NCBI GenBank assembly: GCA_023251285.1
Contig: JAHEZB010000158.1
Location: 1-6,015, forward strand
Reading direction: 5' to 3'
DNA length: 6,015 nucleotides
Origin: Chitinophagaceae bacterium
Lineage (GTDB): Bacteria; Bacteroidota; Bacteroidia; Chitinophagales; Chitinophagaceae
Shown: in pieces, positions 4,435 through 6,015 of the stretch
Position numbering within the stretch: the stretch's first letter is position 1
How the letters are laid out: every line of letters starts with the position of its first letter
The notes under the pieces: model-generated
Told to the model about the DNA's origin: nothing
The model's input: only the letters and a program-made list of their open reading frames with translations
The model's database searches: none
Translations under genes and position numbers: made by a program

Positions 4435-6015
4435 TCAATTTATGACTTTAATGATTTTTATTCCTCCCTCAGGATTTATAATTTCCAGTTGGTAAACTCC
4501 GTGAGCGAGGTTATAATCCCATGTAATCGGGTAATTGGAACTTCCGCCCGAATGCGTTACTTTTTTTAATAGAATTATTTGACCCAATTGATTCATCAAC
4601 CGGATGCCGTATGCTCCTGCTGGCTGATTATTGAACCGGATATTTATGATGCCATTAGTGATAGGGTTAGGATAAATAGAGATTGATGCCTTTAAAGAAC
4701 CAATGCCAACATTTACTATTTTACTATAAGCAATAGAACCATCCTTATTGACCACCTTAATTCTATAATAATTCATTCCTTCTTTTACGTATTGATCTAA
4801 CCAATTGTATTTACCGGCATTTTTCAAATTGAAATTCGTTTCGGCCGCTTTCTGGAATGTTTGGCCATTAGAAGATTCTTCTATCTCATATCGACTAACC
4901 ATTTTTTCGTTGATCACTTCCCAGCTTACCTCTATATCTTTATTTTTCTGATCAGCAAAGACGGAAACGAAGCTTACGGGAGTATTGACTCTTTTAAATA
5001 CGACGATAAACCGATTTGTAGCCCAGCTTTTTGCATCACCGTTAACTTCAAAGTTATATCGGGTCGTATCATTTAGTGAAATAGCTGTTCTTGAACTAAG
5101 GTAATTATCTATCAGTTCTGCACTGACTGAAGCTTCGCCCATATTTTCCGGGCCAAACCTTAATTGATAAGCTCCACCGGCCATATTCCACATGTCATAA
5201 TGTATCGTATCGGTTTTGACTATTTCATTCCGCGCTTCAACAGACAATACATTACCGTTACGGCTAAGGCCGAAATTCGGACCGGTATTGCTTAATTTAT
5301 GGGAATCATATTCATCTATTTTATTGGAGAAATCGGTACTAAAAACAGTAGAATTGCCATCCATCGGGTAACCCGATAAACTATATAATCTTGTTCTAAA
5401 ATAAAACCGGTCAGCATTGAGTGTGCTTCCTGCCCGGGTTACCAGTCTGCTGCTATTTACTTTGTTGTGTTCATTAAAATTAACAGAACCACCCGCCCCA
5501 CTTGATCTTACGAAAAATGCCTGGCCACTCTCTACAGTTTTTATAGGACTGCCGGAATAGGCAGTAGTATTTATTGAGGTTGTATAATTGTCAATAGCTG
5601 ATATAGTCTGGTATCCTCCAAAACCATATGCGCCGCCAAGATATGGATCCCAAATAAGAATTGATTGTTCAAGATTTACAAAACCATTCGTACCTAACAT
5701 AGTCGACCAATCCACTGCAGATGCATAGGGATTACCAATAGATTGAAATAATCCGGCATCAACTATAGATTGCGGTGCAGAAGTACTAGGTTGCCACAAT
5801 GGTCCCTTGGCCCGCAACGTAGTCGGTCTCATCACAATCGGAGTTGGATAAGGCGCTCCTCGGTCGCTTCTGATAAAGATCATATAACCCTGGGGACTAC
5901 TTATTTTATTGGCAGTATTTGGAACTCCAAGCCAGCTATCCGGTGTTCCGGATGTATCGGCTACGTTCGGCAAATAATATTTTAATGATGGTGTATAGGT
6001 AAATTGATCGACACC
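4435..6015 (-). CDS. T9SS type A sorting-domain protein, C-terminal part (start lies outside the window)
   Basis: The frame is open from the window edge to TGA at 4435-4437, giving 526 residues of a larger secreted protein. The TTG at 5971-5973 is internal, because in-frame sequence (GVDQFTYTPSLKYY) continues to base 6015. The first ~175 residues carry short motifs, QGYMIFIRSDRG (43-54), SIGNPYAS (92-99), IWDPYLGG (121-128) and GQAFFVRS (164-171), that I associate with the terminal regions of big Bacteroidota surface proteins. Residues about 185-345 are beta-rich and unassigned. About 345-441 is fibronectin-III-like, with WEV, RYEIEESSNG and YYRIKVVNKDGS. The last ~80 residues are a type A T9SS sorting domain: IYPNPITNG (447-455), NQLGQ and a final beta strand GIKIIKVIN. 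Such domains direct export through the outer membrane by T9SS and are removed by the PorU-type sortase. The catalytic or adhesive function lies upstream and is not visible. It is probably a separate unit from the polysaccharide genes. Confidence 0.93.
   Translation of the reverse strand, partial: GVDQFTYTPSLKYYLPNVADTSGTPDSWLGVPNTANKISSPQGYMIFIRSDRGAPYPTPIVMRPTTLRAKGPLWQPSTSAPQSIVDAGLFQSIGNPYASAVDWSTMLGTNGFVNLEQSILIWDPYLGGAYGFGGYQTISAIDNYTTSINTTAYSGSPIKTVESGQAFFVRSSGAGGSVNFNEHNKVNSSRLVTRAGSTLNADRFYFRTRLYSLSGYPMDGNSTVFSTDFSNKIDEYDSHKLSNTGPNFGLSRNGNVLSVEARNEIVKTDTIHYDMWNMAGGAYQLRFGPENMGEASVSAELIDNYLSSRTAISLNDTTRYNFEVNGDAKSWATNRFIVVFKRVNTPVSFVSVFADQKNKDIEVSWEVINEKMVSRYEIEESSNGQTFQKAAETNFNLKNAGKYNWLDQYVKEGMNYYRIKVVNKDGSIAYSKIVNVGIGSLKASISIYPNPITNGIINIRFNNQPAGAYGIRLMNQLGQIILLKKVTHSGGSSNYPITWDYNLAHGVYQLEIINPEGGIKIIKVIN

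Noticed and set aside
5971..5973. TTG as the true start of the T9SS protein
   Set aside because: The frame stays open to the window edge with protein-like sequence before it, and the protein lacks a signal peptide here, so the gene is truncated by the window.

Overview
The window reads as part of a Bacteroidota chromosome, most likely a Chitinophagaceae-type organism (inferred). The basis is a type IX secretion (T9SS) C-terminal sorting domain, a PID-CTERM-like small protein, a Bacteroidota-style Wza/Wzc exopolysaccharide export pair, a UpxY/NusG-like antiterminator fragment, and heptanucleotide tandem arrays in and between the genes. All supported genes lie on the minus strand, so transcription runs from high to low coordinates.

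In transcription order: (1) 6015-4435 is the C-terminal 526 residues of a large secreted T9SS cargo protein whose start lies beyond the window. (2) 4250-3996 encodes an 84-residue exported small protein with a Cys-rich middle and a C-terminal PID + hydrophobic helix + basic tail, resembling an exosortase-type sorting signal. (3) 3726-2785 encodes a Wza-like outer-membrane polysaccharide export lipoprotein. (4) Fifteen bases later, 2769-379 encodes a Wzc-like bacterial tyrosine kinase/co-polymerase with a 12-tyrosine Gly-Tyr tail. (5) After a 213-bp repeat-rich gap, 165-1 holds the N-terminal NGN domain of a UpxY-type antiterminator that runs off the window. Wza and Wzc together would form the envelope-spanning export machine for a capsule or exopolysaccharide. 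UpxY-type proteins elsewhere in Bacteroidota regulate transcription of such loci. The small PID-type protein may be surface-anchored in the same context.

The most unusual feature is a set of degenerate 7-nt tandem arrays of three sequence families (ATTAGAT, TTCACCA, TACTTTC). One TTCACCA array (16 or so units, 187-298) fills the wzc-upxY gap. A second (17 units in exact register, 3504-3622, opposite orientation) lies inside the wza reading frame immediately before the lipoprotein signal sequence. A TACTTTC array (3630-3721) covers the stretch up to the ATG of wza. The first ~75 residues of the predicted Wza precursor are therefore mostly translated repeat DNA. Because the unit is 7 nt, gain or loss of a unit would frameshift the lipoprotein. 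The two TTCACCA arrays also share a perfect 17-bp inverted repeat bracketing wzc and the mature part of wza. In addition, the UpxY-like frame lacks any ATG/GTG/TTG before its conserved start: an ATA sits where an ATG would give a normal N-terminus, and an ATTAGAT array lies just upstream.
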